Source: Sordariomycetes sp. S80-01Y (lineage: Eukaryota; Ascomycota; Sordariomycetes). From it: a stretch of 64,000 nt of DNA. Below the pieces are notes generated by a model. That model ran no database searches, was not told the DNA's origin, and saw only the letters and a program-made list of their open reading frames with translations. Position numbers and translations under genes: made by a program. Shown in pieces: positions 24,436-35,995 of this stretch (positions are counted from its first letter, which is position 1; every line of letters starts with the position of its first letter). The DNA is taken from the NCBI GenBank assembly GCA_037042185.1, contig JAXQJY010000032.1, forward strand, positions 2,604,001-2,668,000, written 5' to 3'.

Positions 24436-27400
24436 ATGGCCGACGGAAAACTCACTGACGAGCAGGTCACTGATCTCGTCAACATCATCCGGAGCGACGC
24501 CAGCCTCGACGCCAAGATCCAGCTTGTCAACACCATCAAGTCCGGCATCAAGCAGCACAATGTCCCCGAAACCAGCATCAACCAGCTCTTCGAGGGCTTG
24601 CGCTCCGCCTCCTCGTCGCAGCACGCTGCCCTCGTCAACGTCGGATTCACCTCGCTCAACCACCTCCTGACACGCCTGTCGCGCCAGGAGCCCAAGCTGC
24701 TCACCAAGCAAGCCGCCCCCACCTTGCCACTCGTCGTCGACAAGCTAGGCGACCAGAAGGACAAGCTCCGATCGACTGCCCTGCAGGCCCTCAACACCTT
24801 CTACAGCGTTGCGCCGGCCGATGTCGAGAGGGTCATCCGAAACCAAGCGCTGGTGGGCAAGAACCCGAGAGCGAAGGAGGGTGGCATGCAATGGCTGCTG
24901 CAAACCCACAAGGAGCAAGGCTTGCAGTTCCGTAGCTATGTGCCGCTGCTCATGGACCTGCTCGAGGACGCTGATGGCATGGTTCGCGACGCCGCAAGGA
25001 GCACCGTTGTCGAGCTTTTCAAGAATGCGCCCAACGCCGCCAAGTCGGACCTCAAACGCCAGCTTAAGAACTTCAAAGTGCGTCCCGCTATCGAGCAAAG
25101 CATCGTCAAGTCTCTCGGCGCGCCCAGTGGTCGGCCTCAGACGCCGGCTGCGGATGCACCAGCCCCAGCCCCAGCCCCAGCCCCAGCGCCGACTCGTTCG
25201 GGCCTCGCAGCCAGCACATCCTCTGCCGTAAGCGAACGCCCCGTTACACCGGCGCTCGACCGAAGCGAACCGATCGAACCTCAGTACGTCAACACCAATC
25301 GCGAACTCGACGACATCTTTAGGGGGATGGCGTGGTTTTTCGAGGGCAAGGAAACGGAACAGAACTGGGTTCAGAGGGAGCAGAGCATGGCAACACTACG
25401 CAAGCTGAATGCTGGCAACGTGCCTTCTGATTTCCCTGACAGCTTCATCGCGGGCCTGAAGAGCATGCTCGATGGCATCATCAAGGCCATCATTTCGCTG
25501 CGAACAAGCATGTGCAAGGAAGCTTGCGGCCTGGTTCAGGATGTTGCCATGACCTTCGGTCCAGGAATGGACCCTTTGGTTGAGCTTCTCATGCAGACTT
25601 TCATCAAACTCGCTGCTGGCACCAAGAAAATCAGCTCGCAGCTCGCAAACCAGACCGTTGACATAATGATCAGCCGAGTATCGTACAACCAACGCATTAT
25701 GCAGCACATGTTGGCGGCTTGCCAAGACAAGAACGTCCAACCCAGAACCTATGTCTCTGGCTGGCTCAAGACCATCTTGAAAAAGGAGAGTGCTCACAAG
25801 AGCCACCTTGAGCACAGTGGGGGTCTCGACGTGATCGAGAAGTGCATCAGAAAGGGATTAGGAGATGCCAACCCGGCGGTCAGAGAGCAGACAAGGTCGA
25901 CTTTCTGGGTCTATTGGGGAATTTGGCCTCAGCGTGCCGATGCGTAAGTGTGACTTCTCGGGCGAATGTACCCTTGCTGACCTGGCCATCACAGCATCAA
26001 GGAGGATCTCGACTCAACCGCCCAGAAGCTTCTGAACAAGGACCCCAACAACCCTAACTCCCCTAAGAAGGAAGAAGCCGCTCGTCCCGGTCTGGGCCTG
26101 TCCAAGAGCACCATGAGTCGTAGCAAGTCTAGCTTACGTGAGCACATGATGGCGCAGAAGAAGGCGACGCTCGAAGCCAAGAAGCTGCCAGCCAGACCTG
26201 GCTCGGCCATGGCTAGTGTCTCGCCCGTGCGCAAGGTATCAGACCCCGCGGAACTAAAGCCGAGCGGCGCCGCGAAGCCCACGGGGAGTAGGGTGCGCCC
26301 CGAGGCGGGGACCATCTCCGTTAAGTCTAGTGGTATGTCAGTGGCTCCTATGCGCCCTGCGCGGAGAAGGCCTGAAATGGCTGCTCGCCCAGCTACGGCC
26401 GGTCCGTACTCTATGCGCGATGCTCCATCTGTTGAGGACAGCCCCGGTGCTCGGCCTCGCGCGCCCATCTCCAGACAACCCAAGGACACTCAACCTCGGA
26501 GAACTGCTCAGAAGCCGAGAGTCGGCCATGCTTCGCATGCTAGTGAGTCGAGCATCAACTCTGCCGGCGGAAGAGCGAAATCCGCAGCATCACCCAAGAC
26601 TAGCCCGGCCAAGCTCAAAACCATGCAGACTGCTCCTGCAGCTGCACCTGTTGCGCCAGAGCCTCCGCAAATGATCGAGCCCGTGAGCTCAGCGGAAGAG
26701 CCCGCACCAGAAGCCTCGAATGTAAGAGACTTGGGAGAGTCCTCGACACCCGAGGTTCAGGAGCCCGAATCGGTATCTGTGCACGAGCCTGAGCCAGAGC
26801 CTATCGAGGAGTCAGAACCGGCCCCTGAACGGGAGCCTGAGCCAGCGGCTGAGCCAGAACCCGTTCCGCAACCTGAGCCAGAAGCTTCACAGCGTGAGCC
26901 TTCTCCCGTGGCTGCTGTTCCGCAGATCACTCTTGATTCTGAGCCTCAATCACCAGCACTCAAGGTCTACGAGGACCCCTTTGTGGAGGAGTCCACCACT
27001 CCCAAGCCGGCGATCACGGCTCCGGTGCTTGAAGAGAAGCCGGTTAATGAAGACGCCGCCAACCTCAAGGCCGAGCAGCCCGCCCTCGCCGACCCCAGCG
27101 ACTCGCCCGAGAAGGTTCGCCAGAACTCTCGCCTCCTCGACAGTGGCATCACCAAGATCAAAGCCAAGTCACTTGAGGTCCACGGCTTCCGCAAGTTCCA
27201 GTCCCTCATCCGCGACAACAAAACTGTGTTCAACGATGAAAAGTTCGAGACTGTCCTTCTCGGTCTCTTCCAGTACCTCGAGGACCCCCTCAGCGGAACC
27301 GCCCCTGAGAAGGCCCAGGACGTGAAGGCCCAAATCCTCACCACGATCAAGCTCCTTCTCAGAAAGGAACGCGATAACTTCCAGCCCCACGTCTCGAAAT

Positions 27401-27855
27401 GCCTTGAGAGCTTGCTGCAGACGAGAAGCGCCTACGATAACAGAGCTCACATCGTTAGTGGCCTTGAGCTCCTATCCGACGACCTCGTCGCCCTGGGCGA
27501 TCCGACCGAGATCATCGTGGTCCTCACCCGCCGTCTCGGCTCCTCCACCGACACCACCACCGAAGGCTGCCGCGCGCTGAGCATGGGTCTCCACGTCCTC
27601 AAGGCCCTCCTCGACAAGCGCGACGAGAGCAACGCCCTCGCCGAACCCGAGCTCGCTCAGTTGAGCCAGCTGGCCGGCCGGTGCCTGGAGAGCACCGACT
27701 CGGGCGTCAGGATGGATGCGGTGCAGCTGTGCGTCGCGCTCCACGCCAGGGTCGGCGAGGAGAAATTCTGGGAGGCTATGAGGGGGACCAAGGACGACCC
27801 CAAGAGTCTCATTACTTATTACATTGTTAAGAGGCAGCGAGAGCAGGCGGCTTGA
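24436..27855 (+). CDS. stu1: Stu1 / CLASP microtubule-binding protein
   Basis: Microtubule-stabilising protein of the mitotic spindle, CLASP family. Exons are 24436-25943 and 25995-27855 (1122 aa). The N-terminal TOG-like repeats (residues ~1-230) show paired helices such as LTRLSRQEPKLLTKQAAPTL and KDKLRSTALQALNTFYS. CLASP_N lies at about 300-510, including WVQREQSMATLRKLNAGN. A Ser/Lys/Arg-rich linker (STMSRSKSSLREHMMAQKK) should bind microtubules. A long Glu-Pro-rich low-complexity stretch (about 710-790) links to a conserved C-terminal helical domain (LEVHGFRKFQSLIRDN onward). An Ala-Pro run lies near residue 240. The start Met precedes ADGKLTDEQVTDLVNIIRSD, the usual beginning. The frame is also open upstream, across the poly-C leader, but that part lacks family sequence. 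Confidence 0.93.
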
Positions 27856-28331
27856 TGAAGCTTTGCCGCCACTCCCCTCAAAAAAATAGTTGATGTCGTG
27901 GGTTCGAGCGATTGACTCGCCGAGCCATTCTGGTAGATTTTTAGACTTTATTGTAATGCATACCCACCCAACTGTTACTTTCAGAGAACCAGAGAATCAG
28001 AGAATCAAGCGTGCGTGTCGGAGTCTAAAGAGCTTTGATCATTTGAATTGAGGTTTGCAGATAGACGGTGAACACGAGCTATGCACATCTTGATCAGAAA
28101 AAAAAAGAAAAGAAGAAACAGTTGCCCCTTTTCCGGTACCAGTCCTAGCGACGCCCAGCCAAAATCCAGATCTATGTAGGTATTGGACCTACCGAACGAG
28201 TCCTGTACTCCTTTCCAGCATGTAAATCAAAACAAAAAAAATGACAGGGCAGCGCAGCCCTCGCGGTGAGTATTGAGTGCCCGCCGTTCAATGGAGAAGA
28301 CGCGCAGCGGGTGCTGAATGCGAGGATGGGC
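27856..28331. other. Convergent 3' intergenic region
   Basis: 3' flanks of stu1 and the Atos-like gene, with A-rich runs near 28098 and 28230 that may mark polyadenylation regions. No gene was seen. Confidence 0.55.
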
Positions 28332-30762
28332 TTAACCGACGTATGGGTCGTCGAAGGCCTCCTCTTCCCTCAGCTGCTGACCTAGGGAGCGCAGCCTTTG
28401 CGACAGGAGACCTTCAATGTCGGGCGACCCAGCCGTGCTCTGGCTGAACAGTCTCCCGCCGTAGCCGTGGTCCCCTTTGTTGAGCTTGACGTACTCGTTG
28501 TAATCGCTGGAGCCACCTGAGTCTTTGGTAGTAGGGCGGCTCATGTGTGATTCGGGGGAGCGGAGGTCTGCGGCGGTAGTGTTGGTGGTATCGCTAGCTC
28601 CCGTTGTTGGACGCTTCGAAGCTGGGAAGTGGAAGGGGATGGGCTCGATTGGCCGTGTATGGCCACCGAGACTCGACGCCGCTCCCGATGGCTGAGGTGT
28701 AAGGAAGATGCCATCAGATGCATCGAATGCAGGAGTTCCAAAATACCCGGCACTTCGTCTCCTCGAAGCCTTGTCCGCGACGAGAGTCGCTCCAACACTG
28801 CTGCTGTGTGACATGATTGGGGGGTTCATGACCCGGATGGGCTTGTAAGGTGTGAAGCGAGGCGTTGGCCACGTGGTTTCGCTCTTCAGCTTCTCCTTTC
28901 CGTCAGGGACGCGGTTAGCAAAGACCACTCTGATGTTTTTGTACAAGTAGAAGCGGCCTTTCGAAGGGCAGCAGATGTGAACATGGATGAGATAGCGAAG
29001 AGTCGACTTGTCTGTTAGGCTCGCGGGGACTGGAGTTGCGGCGCCTTCGATGATGGGTCCGAAGGAAGAGCAGCGTTGGCGAATAAAGGTCTTCGTGCCC
29101 GGTTCCATTCCCGTCAAGTCGTACGGTATCAAAAAGAGCTTGACTGCCGTCTTGTTTCCGTTTTTTATCACGATCTGAAGCTGCCCCTTTTCAGGGATAC
29201 GATAGCTGCCGCCTGGCGGTGCTCGAGGCATTTCAGAACGACGTTTGGTCCTCGATGCTCGCCTGATATCCCGTTCCCCGCTTTGGCCAGTCATGGCAGC
29301 GTCGTTGTTGTCGTCCATACTCAATCGGTCCGCATACCTGTTATGGGCCTTCTTCTTAGAACGTGAACTGTCCGAAGGTGCGGTGAGCCCATTTTCCAAG
29401 TCGATATTACCAACATACGGGCTTGGGCTGTCGTCTTCGAGCGACCGACCGTGCGACGTAGTCGAGTAGCTGTAGTACACAGCAGGAAAAGGAAGCGTTA
29501 CATGGGCAGGACACCTAAGACTGGCCTTGCAGTCCCCTTTTCCCAGCACAGCGATCTGGGCAAGAAACTCAAGCGGCTTGGACGGAGTGGTTGACATTCG
29601 CCCTCTAAGAATGCTCTCTTCATAAGACCCCACCATCGCTGCGTGCCTACTGATAGGAGACGACTCGGACCCGAACGAAGTTCGACGAAGGGGACGCATC
29701 ATATTCGGAGTCGGTGGAGAAGTAGCTGCATGAGTGAAGCTTAATGAGGAAGTGAGCGACCTCCGAGGTTGATGCGCTTGGAAAGACCCTTGTCTTCGAT
29801 GTTGTGGCAGGTACAATGGCCGAGGCGAAGGTGACATGAAAGGTGAGGACTGCGAGGAGTACAGAGTGTGCCTCCGTTGGTTTAACCTCGACGCGGGTAT
29901 CTGCATGCCATCTAGAGCCTCTGATATCTCGAGGTCCTCGTTGGTCTGCGATGTGACGAGTGGACTAGTGGGCGGCTGGTAGGCAAAGCTCGTCGACAGA
30001 GCCGGAGACACAGACAGCGGCGACGTGCCGTATGAGCGTGCTTCGTGTCTATTGCTTCTCCAATCGCTCCTACGCTCATCGAATTGGAAAGGGGTGTAGT
30101 TTCGTGGAGGCGAAGTCGCTAGCCAGCCATCATCTGGCGGTTGTGTTCCATTTCTCGCAGGGCTACGCTGCCGGGTTTGCCTTTCATCCTTTTTGGCTTG
30201 CTGCTCCTCTTCGTGACGCGTGAAGTCCCCCCACTGCAGAGCAGACCGCGGTCTCTCAATCTCAAGCCCTTCTTTCAAGTGTCGAAGCGACCCGTCTGGA
30301 CTTCGTGCCTTCTCAGGCGTGATCTGGGAAGCAGGCAGGAGATTCGATGAGTTAGACGAGTTTCGCGGAGAGTTTCGTGGAGGATTCGGTCGGCGGCTTT
30401 CGGGGCTTCCATTGCGAAATCCAGACGGTGACTACAATGATACGTTAGCAGGTGCCCGCAGCCTGGGCTAGACGCGTGAGACTCGCCTGACGCTTAGGGA
30501 TCCATATCGGGCTGCCGCCCTTCTTCAACCTCTCTATCAACTCCTCACGACTAGAGGTCATATCCTCAACATCGCCGTCCTGGTCTTCGACGGTCGGCTG
30601 CTGCGGGCTGTCTGGGATGGGTCCCTCGCAGAGTTCGGTAGGCAAAGACTCCTCAGACAGCCTTCTCAGAGCCGCGGGTGGCTGTGACGGGAGGAGGGAG
30701 CTTGATTCGGAGTCGACGGAGCGCCCGTTCAGGTGATCGAGGTCATGATGGGCAATTGGCAT
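28332..30762 (-). CDS. Atos-like protein (DUF4210 / chromosome segregation domain)
   Basis: Protein of 791 aa from exons 30487-30762 and 28332-30431. The intron (30432-30486) begins GCGAGT; the GT alternative four bases upstream would break the frame, so it is a GC-AG intron with a GCTAAC branch site. The C-terminal half carries two conserved pieces. QIAVLGKGDCKASLRCPAH through FPAVYYSY fits DUF4210, and RIPEKGQLQIVIKNGNKTAV through PYDLTGMEPGTKTFIRQR to GRFYLYKNIRVVFANRVPDG fits the 'chromosome segregation during meiosis' domain of FAM214/Atos proteins. The first ~300 residues are Ser/Pro/Arg-rich and likely disordered and phosphorylated. In fission yeast the family has been linked to meiotic chromosome segregation, and in animals to transcriptional control; the role here is unknown. 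Confidence 0.87.
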
Positions 30763-31874
30763 CGTGAGCAGCCGAGGCCAGAACCACAGCGATGCTGCGG
30801 TCCTGAAAGTCGTCGCAGTGTCGCAAAATCATGTAAACTCTCGAGTGGCGGCCCGGCAAAGATGGTTGAGCGACAACGCAAGCTGACGGCCGGTGTTCTA
30901 TAGCAATGGTAGCACTTGAGCACGGCTGAGTCGCTGGTCACGCGGCGATGTCGGCGCTCCAGGTCAGCTGGCTGCAGGGGTTTAGATAGCGACAGAGGTA
31001 GAAGCAATACAATGGTTCAGGTTAAACTTGAAGGCAGAAAGTGTACGAGATGTCTGCAAAACACGGTCTGACAACACTCACGGGCTGATGAAAATCAGGT
31101 CGAAGTTAATCCGGTTCAATGAAAGGTTGGAAGCGGTCAAGGTCCTTCAGTGGCAGTCACACACTGAGAGTCACCGTCTCCATCCATTCAGTCAGTCACC
31201 TGCATTGATTTGGTCCCTGAACGGGAATGAGCGCTGGATGCCGTCATTCGGGAGCCACAATTGCAGCCGTATTAAGCTACGGCTGCAGGCACTCCAAGCG
31301 GTGCTCCACAGCTGTGTCGCCCTTACGTGCTCCGAGGAGTGTTGGTCTTACAGCTGGGGTGATGGCTTTGCAGCTCACATGAGACCCAGTCCACTGTATC
31401 ATCCCCAATAAGCATCTCCATTAGTCCATTAGTATGACAACTTCTTGGTAATCTTTCAGCAATGCTAAGCCGCCGCCCCCCCCCCGAGTGGACTTTTGCT
31501 TGAATCCGAGGGCATCATCCGTCCAAGGTTCGAGCCATCAGCGGTGTGTGGAGACGTCACAGACGTCTACTGCTCTGGCTAAGGAACCGTGTTTGAATTG
31601 ACTATTGATATGTGTACCTAGCACCAAATCATTCTACTATCAAATGAAATGTTCATGAGCCGAACACGACTCATTCCTCACGGCGCGGTTTAAGGCGTGG
31701 ACATGCTCATCGGCTGCTACCAGGTGTAGGGTAGGTGAATCTCACTAGCGATTGCCCCTCTGACAGGCTGGGCGAGGTCAAATCAAATCTCGAATTTCAC
31801 CTGTCACCCAAAGTTTTACCAACGTCAAAGATTGACGCCCATCGCGACTCACGACCGCATAAGTCACAACCGTC
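30763..31874. other. Intergenic: divergent promoters
   Basis: This 1.1-kb gap lies between the Atos-like and Fyv7 genes. It has a C10 run near 31476 and short ORFs only. No RNA gene was seen. Confidence 0.5.
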
Positions 31875-32582
31875 ATGGCACCTAAAAGGCCCAATTCAGA
31901 CGGCCCCTCACATCAAGCCAAAAGGGCCAGAGGATTTCGGGTCGGTCCGCAGAATCTGCCAGACGGGCCCTGGCGCCGGAAAAGTTAGTCTCACTGAAAT
32001 GTCACTCGCCACACCAGCTGATTGTCTGCAGTTGCCAAAACTAAGAAGGACCTGATTCACAAGGCAAAGGTCAAGAAGCAGTACGCCAAGGTCAAGGCTG
32101 AAGCCGAGGAGGAAAAAAGAGCGAGAAGGGAGGGAAAGGAGGCTGCACCGGCAAGCGAGGCAGATGAAGACCATCATGAGATTGGCGATGACAGCGTTGG
32201 GGCGAACGGTGATGCCAAGGACGATGGGAAGGAGGAGCCTGAGGGGGAAGTGATCCATCCTACCCGCCAACTCATGCTCAAGGACGAAGAAGCCGCCCAG
32301 ACTGGCGCAACCGCCGACCAAGCAGCGTCTGACGGCCAACGCAGACGCACGCGTCGACCTGGGTACTACGACAAGCAGCTCGCCAGAGCTGAGGAGAAAC
32401 AAAAGGAAATGGAAGCTAGGGCTGCGGAAGCGCAAAGGCGGCGTGAGGAGAGAGAAAGGAAGATTGCCGAGAGGGAGAGGTATAAGAAGGCCATGAAGAA
32501 AACTTGGGGGAGGGATGGGAAGAAGAAGCTGGGTAGAGAGAGCGGTCTATTGCTGGAGAAGGTGAAGAAGATGGTCGAGTAG
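31875..32582 (+). CDS. fyv7: rRNA-processing protein Fyv7
   Basis: Small basic nucleolar protein needed for 35S pre-rRNA processing in yeast. Exons are 31875-31983 and 32032-32582 (219 aa). The N-terminus MAPKRPNSDG and the motif GFRVGPQNLPDGPWRRK, joined across the intron to IAKTKKDLIHKAKVKKQYAK, match the Fyv7/TAP26 family signature. The middle is acidic and the C-terminal 90 residues form a highly charged helix (REERERKIAERERYKKAMKKTW), probably a coiled coil or RNA-binding arm. Length and layout are normal for fungi. Confidence 0.9.
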
Positions 32583-35500
32583 AAGGGCATCCAACGATCT
32601 TGGGCTTGGTGTTTGGAGTTACCAGGGCTGGTTATAGCAGGCGTGAAGATTTCAATAGGACTTTTGCGCTTTTCCTATGCCTCGCGGTGCTGAGACCTAG
32701 ATCGCCTGGACACGTAGCATTGACGTTAGTCTCAGTACCACAGGTACTTCGGATCCACCCATGGGTGGCTTTCCTGTTCGGAAATGTATGTGCCTGATGT
32801 GTAGGGTTTCAATATCAGCCACAGATCGTACGAGCTGCGACAAACAGGGTTTGAAGAACGTGGCGAGACTTGTTTGGGTTAACACAGGCTCGAGACGGGA
32901 CGGAAGTCGGACTGCTCAACTCAACATCACAACCCAACTCGAGGCTTTCCCATTGTCAGCCATACAGCATCGTATCACGGGCCTGCCACAGTACGACATT
33001 GTCGTACCAAACCTGCCTCGGCCTCTTATTCGCGTCAGAGTAAGCATGCGATGATGCTGCACGTCAAGTTGAAGCGAGATACCAAACCTGAAGCCGTCGT
33101 CTGCTTATGTGAGCCCTCCAACATCACCGGCTTCTACGATCTTGCTGTGTAGTGTGCGCTGCCTTCAATGACCGGTTCGACGAGCCGGTGCGGCGTCGCT
33201 TCGGCTGGTTCTGAAAGACGATGACATGCCGCGCATGAAGCCTGAAAGAGGATTGTCCGCCGAATGGGACGTGCGAGGATGTTTCAACCCGTTTCGTGCA
33301 AGCTTCAAGCATAAGTTGCGAGTCGCAAGTGCAGGCTGGAGACCAGATGACTGGTTGAAGCAAGGTAACGTCTCTTCACCGCCTTGATGCTTGACCCAGG
33401 AGCGCTCTCCGCATACGGGACAAGGTAACCAAACGGGAACCATCTCAACAGTAAGATGGAGAGCCTCAACGAAAGGCCAAGACAACAGGCCAAGAGGATC
33501 TCCAAAGCCTCTAGCGGCCCTGGCTTGCGAGCATGTCGTTTCGAGCCGATTCCGTTGCTGAACCTGGAAGCCAAGCGACAGCACCGTGATCTCCTGAAGC
33601 TTGACTCCCAGATCAATGATTTCAAAGCGTGGAGTTCAAGGGTGGTCGCTCGAAGTGAAACAACGTCAGCCCCTATCCCGAGTCGATGAAACAGTGGCCC
33701 TGCCTAGTCTCGTCGGAGGTGAAGGGCCACGGCTGCGGTGCCTGTCTTGTGGAATCTGGTGCGTCGGCGGCAGAGGCAAGTGAAGAAGCGTCTTTGGGTT
33801 TCTGCGCCCCCAAAACCCCTTGGCATCGCGGCTGTTTCATCTTGGAAACCCTGGTATGTGTTTCGTGACAGGGATCTATGATCAGAGAGCCATGCCACAT
33901 TCTCCATGTCCACCTCGACCGGGGATTTTTCTTTCAACGGATCTGCTTAGGATTTGATATTGGTGTTAAGCCTTGGCCACTTTTGAAGTCATTGGTCTAG
34001 TTACGACGTGGTGAGATAGCGACGAGATATAGACAACAGCAAGGACTGAGTGGGTGAGGTTACATCGGACGCCCGTGAGTCCGGAGAAATTCGATGTGGA
34101 CCCAAGGCCCCTTTTGGCGCCACACTCACACGCTGAGGCAGAGGCACGCGCTGGCTCGTGCAGAAAGTGCATCGGCGAGGGATGAGCGGTACGAGATCTG
34201 CTGTGGGATTAAATTGGCACTCCGGCCAACGACACAACGCCGGCGGCGCGTCTTGGAGTTGGACCGACGAGTCCAGTCGTCCGTTGAAATACCAGCATCG
34301 TCAGCTCCCTCGACAACAGATGGACGAAAGCACGAGTGCCAGTACGGCACCGGGCGTATCCAGTGTCTAGGCAAAGCCTACAGGAGCCGCCGTGCAGCTG
34401 CTGTTCGGGCTTCCAGCCCTTTGAAGCGTTGAAGGATCCCCAGTACCGGCAGGCGAGAGCGTAAGGTACCTATCTGTCACACTCCAGCTTGGCAAGGCAA
34501 CCCGGCATGCGAGAGACAATGGGATGCTTGCAAGGGCCGTCTGGTCCGGGACGGCATAGGGATGGACTTGGGCGGCTTTAAGGACGGCAAAGTGAGGTCT
34601 GCGAGGGCCAGAGTCTAGAAAAGGACTGGCCTCGTGTCTGGTTCGTGCTGAGATGGGCTCTTGCCATCATACTGTAGCCTCGCGGAAGATATACTTTATT
34701 TCCCCAGCAAATGTGGTGAGCCTTCGAGTAACTCATCTCTTCCACAGCCACGGGCTCCACTAGTGGATGGATTGCGCCAGGGCTGGTGGAGCAGGTGGGA
34801 AACACCCCTGGAAGAGCGCCAGTCGACCCCTGAACGGATCCCTCTTGGAGCTGCGGACACACCGCAGAAACCTCGAACTGCAATGAAGCACGCTGCATTC
34901 CGCCGCTGTGAAATACCGAAACGGGCCTGAGGAGAGTCCGTCTGGAGTTCATTAGACGGCACGGGAAGAACGGAGACTGCCCAACCCTGCCAGCCTATGC
35001 TCGGTGCTCTTTGAGCTGTGAGTTGTGAGCTGTCCTGACTGTCAGGCTCAGGGATGAGCTGTCAACCTGCGCGGATCTCGACCGCACACCGCACAATGAG
35101 ATGCGTTTGCCGTGTTATTATTGGAACGAGTTGAACTTCCAGACTGTTCCCGATTCCCGGATGACTATGGACCATGAACCACGGACCACAGACCATGGGC
35201 CGCGGTGACAACGATGGAGCCCAGCGCCAACACGCGGCTGCTGCGAGTAATATCAGCACACCCACTGCTGCCAGATGGGAGACACCACCTCGACCACGCC
35301 AACCAATAACGCTCCCTTGACCAGCTCAGGCACAGCAGAGTCAGCTCCAAACTCGTCAGGAACGCTATTGAATAGCATCCATCGCAGTCCAAGTGAGAGA
35401 TTAATTGACCCTTGCCACGTTCTTCTCTACAAAGTACATCCCTTCGTGTCTTGAAGAGTTCGAAGCTGTTAGACCGTTTGATGTGCGAGGTCCCCGCCAG

Positions 35501-35995
35501 CCAGTAGACGCGAAGAGCGCCCCTGGAGAGTCAAGTGGCTCCCCCCTCCAAGTCCAAGACTCCTCTCCTTCAGACACCCCGGCTGGCGCCAACCCCGTTC
35601 CATCTCCAGTCCATTTCAGGCCATCTGCGAGCCAGTGCCCAGCTGCGAGAGATTGCTGTGACACTCTCTTCCTCCTCTTTTTTTGTGTGTTTGCGTCAAC
35701 ACCTCTGCATCGACCGGTCGAATCGACTCTGCCGTCGCCGTCACTCGCTTTTTACCGACCGCAACAACCACTTGGTTGCTGGGAGGAAGAGACTGGAGCT
35801 TTGCTAGAGGAATGACGAGCCTGGCGCTGACATAGCTCCTCTCCTCTTCACGGTCCCACCGAGACTTCGCCTCCGACGTTGGGAGGACTCGTCGTAACTT
35901 GACGACAACAACCGAAGCCCTCCGCCGAGATTCGCGCCCGCTGTGCAACTTTGATCCTGGTTGGCATTCTCCGTTGAGCGCGAGACCTGCCCACC
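32583..35995. other. Long intergenic stretch without a supported gene
   Basis: 3.4 kb with only short ORFs overlapping on both strands and no recognisable domain. A degenerate tandem array of ~7-bp units (GGACCAT/GAACCAC type) lies near 35162-35205. The last ~400 bp before 35996 are C/T-rich and look like the long leader of the RhoGAP gene. No tRNA-like fold was noticed. Confidence 0.5.
35162..35205. repeat. Short degenerate tandem repeat
   Basis: Successive ~7-base units resembling GGACCAT, GAACCAC, GGACCAC and AGACCAT. Significance is unknown. Confidence 0.4.

Noticed and set aside
27900-27930. GGTTCGA-type sequence as a tRNA T-arm
   Set aside because: Flanking bases do not pair to form T-stem or acceptor stem; same for similar words near 31529.
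33165-33584. 139-codon minus-strand open frame
   Set aside because: Low-quality composition and overlapping alternatives in other frames; no family resemblance.
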